Shown: one piece after another, positions 5,407-5,841 of the stretch
How positions within the stretch are numbered: position 1 is the stretch's first letter
Layout: each line of letters starts with the position of its first letter
DNA from: Actinomycetes bacterium
Lineage (GTDB): Bacteria > Actinomycetota > Actinomycetes > Propionibacteriales > Propionibacteriaceae
Length of the DNA: 5,841 nucleotides
Reading direction: 5' to 3'
Assembly (NCBI GenBank): GCA_009785885.1
Contig: WQUE01000105.1
Coordinates: forward strand, 1-5,841
Made by a program: the position numbers and the translations under genes
The notes under the pieces: generated by a model
Told to the model about the DNA's origin: nothing
Database searches by the model: none
What the model saw: the letters and a program-made list of their open reading frames with translations, nothing else

Positions 5407-5841
5407 TCAGTCGAACAACCCGGCGGGGACGACCGCCGGGGGCGGCGTCAACCCGAGGTGCGACCACGCGGCCGCCGTGGCGACACGACCCCGCGGGGTG
5501 CGCATGAGGTAACCGAGGCGCACGAGGAACGGCTCGGCCACCTCGGCGACCGTTTCCGCCTCCTCCCCCACGGATATGGCCAACGTCGACAGCCCGACCG
5601 GGCCGCCGCCGAACTTGCGGCACACGGCGTCCAGAACGGCCTTGTCGAGGCGGTCGAGTCCCAGCTCGTCCACCTCGTACAGCTCCAGGGCGTCGCGCGC
5701 AAGCGGCGACGTCACGCGGCCGTCGCCGTGGATCTGGGCGTAGTCGCGGACGCGGCGCAGCAGCCGGTTCGCGATGCGCGGCGTGCCCCGGGAACGGCGC
5801 GCGATCTCGTGGACCGCGTCCGGTTCGGCCGGGATGCCGAG
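5407..5841 (-). CDS. ruvB: Holliday junction ATP-dependent DNA helicase RuvB, C-terminal part (5' end off window)
   Basis: RuvB is the hexameric AAA+ motor that, loaded by RuvA, drives branch migration of Holliday junctions so that RuvC can resolve them. The window holds the last 144 codons; the frame is open to the right edge, so the Walker motifs and N-terminus are outside. Visible features are SRGTPRIANRLLRRVRDYA near the start of the fragment, the sensor-2 region of the small ATPase domain, followed by the winged-helix domain with LGLDRLDKAVLDAV, the KFGGGPVGLSTLA segment, EVAEPFLVRLGYLMRTPRGRVAT and a final AWSHLGL. The RTPRGR motif of the DNA-binding wing is intact. The protein ends in a short Pro-rich tail (PPPAVVPAGLFD). 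In actinobacteria ruvC-ruvA-ruvB typically precede yajC-secD-secF, as here. An internal GTG at 5715 is not the start, because the conserved sequence continues upstream of it. Confidence 0.97.
   Translation of the reverse strand, partial: LGIPAEPDAVHEIARRSRGTPRIANRLLRRVRDYAQIHGDGRVTSPLARDALELYEVDELGLDRLDKAVLDAVCRKFGGGPVGLSTLAISVGEEAETVAEVAEPFLVRLGYLMRTPRGRVATAAAWSHLGLTPPPAVVPAGLFD
5414..5440 (-). terminator. Hairpin with T-rich tail inside the 3' end of ruvB
   Basis: On the - strand CCCGGCGG and CCGCCGGG form a perfect 8-bp stem with a 6-nt loop, followed by TTGTTC. It falls within the last codons of ruvB, ending shortly before the stop. The stem plus T-rich tail resembles an intrinsic terminator, though the T-tract is short and broken by a G. 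Coding constraint (Pro/Ala/Gly codons in a high-GC genome) could also create the stem by chance. Confidence 0.35.

Overview
This window looks like a chromosomal segment of a high-GC actinobacterium (Actinomycetota). The evidence is strong G/C preference at third codon positions, GTG starts, proline/threonine/serine-rich linkers in SecD, and the gene order ruvB-yajC-secD-secF-apt, a classic actinobacterial neighbourhood. A finer placement, for example Propionibacteriales, would be a guess.

Layout from left to right. Positions 1-1035 on the + strand hold the 3' part of a family GH10 glycoside hydrolase (endo-1,4-beta-xylanase-like); its 5' end lies off the left edge. It ends 7 nt from the stop of apt, so the two genes converge tail to tail. 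Everything else is on the - strand and is transcribed from right to left: the 3' end of ruvB (its start is off the right edge), a 125-nt spacer with a strong hairpin and a candidate promoter, then yajC, secD, secF and apt. These four are packed like an operon: 13 nt between yajC and secD, 3 nt between secD and secF, and a 4-nt overlap between secF and apt.

Functionally, YajC, SecD and SecF form the accessory membrane complex that works with SecYEG/SecA to finish protein export using the proton gradient. Apt salvages adenine to AMP. RuvB is the motor of the RuvABC Holliday-junction machinery. The GH10 enzyme is probably an accessory carbohydrate-degrading gene unrelated to its neighbours. In Streptomyces and many relatives relA follows apt; here a convergent GH10 gene occupies that place.

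I found no sign of a novel system, mobile element, CRISPR array, tRNA or rRNA. The points most worth a second look are: the loss of the usual apt-relA junction; secD and secF lying in the same frame, separated only by one stop codon and one sense codon; two long low-complexity inserts in the SecD extracytoplasmic region; and two hairpins at the ruvB/yajC boundary.
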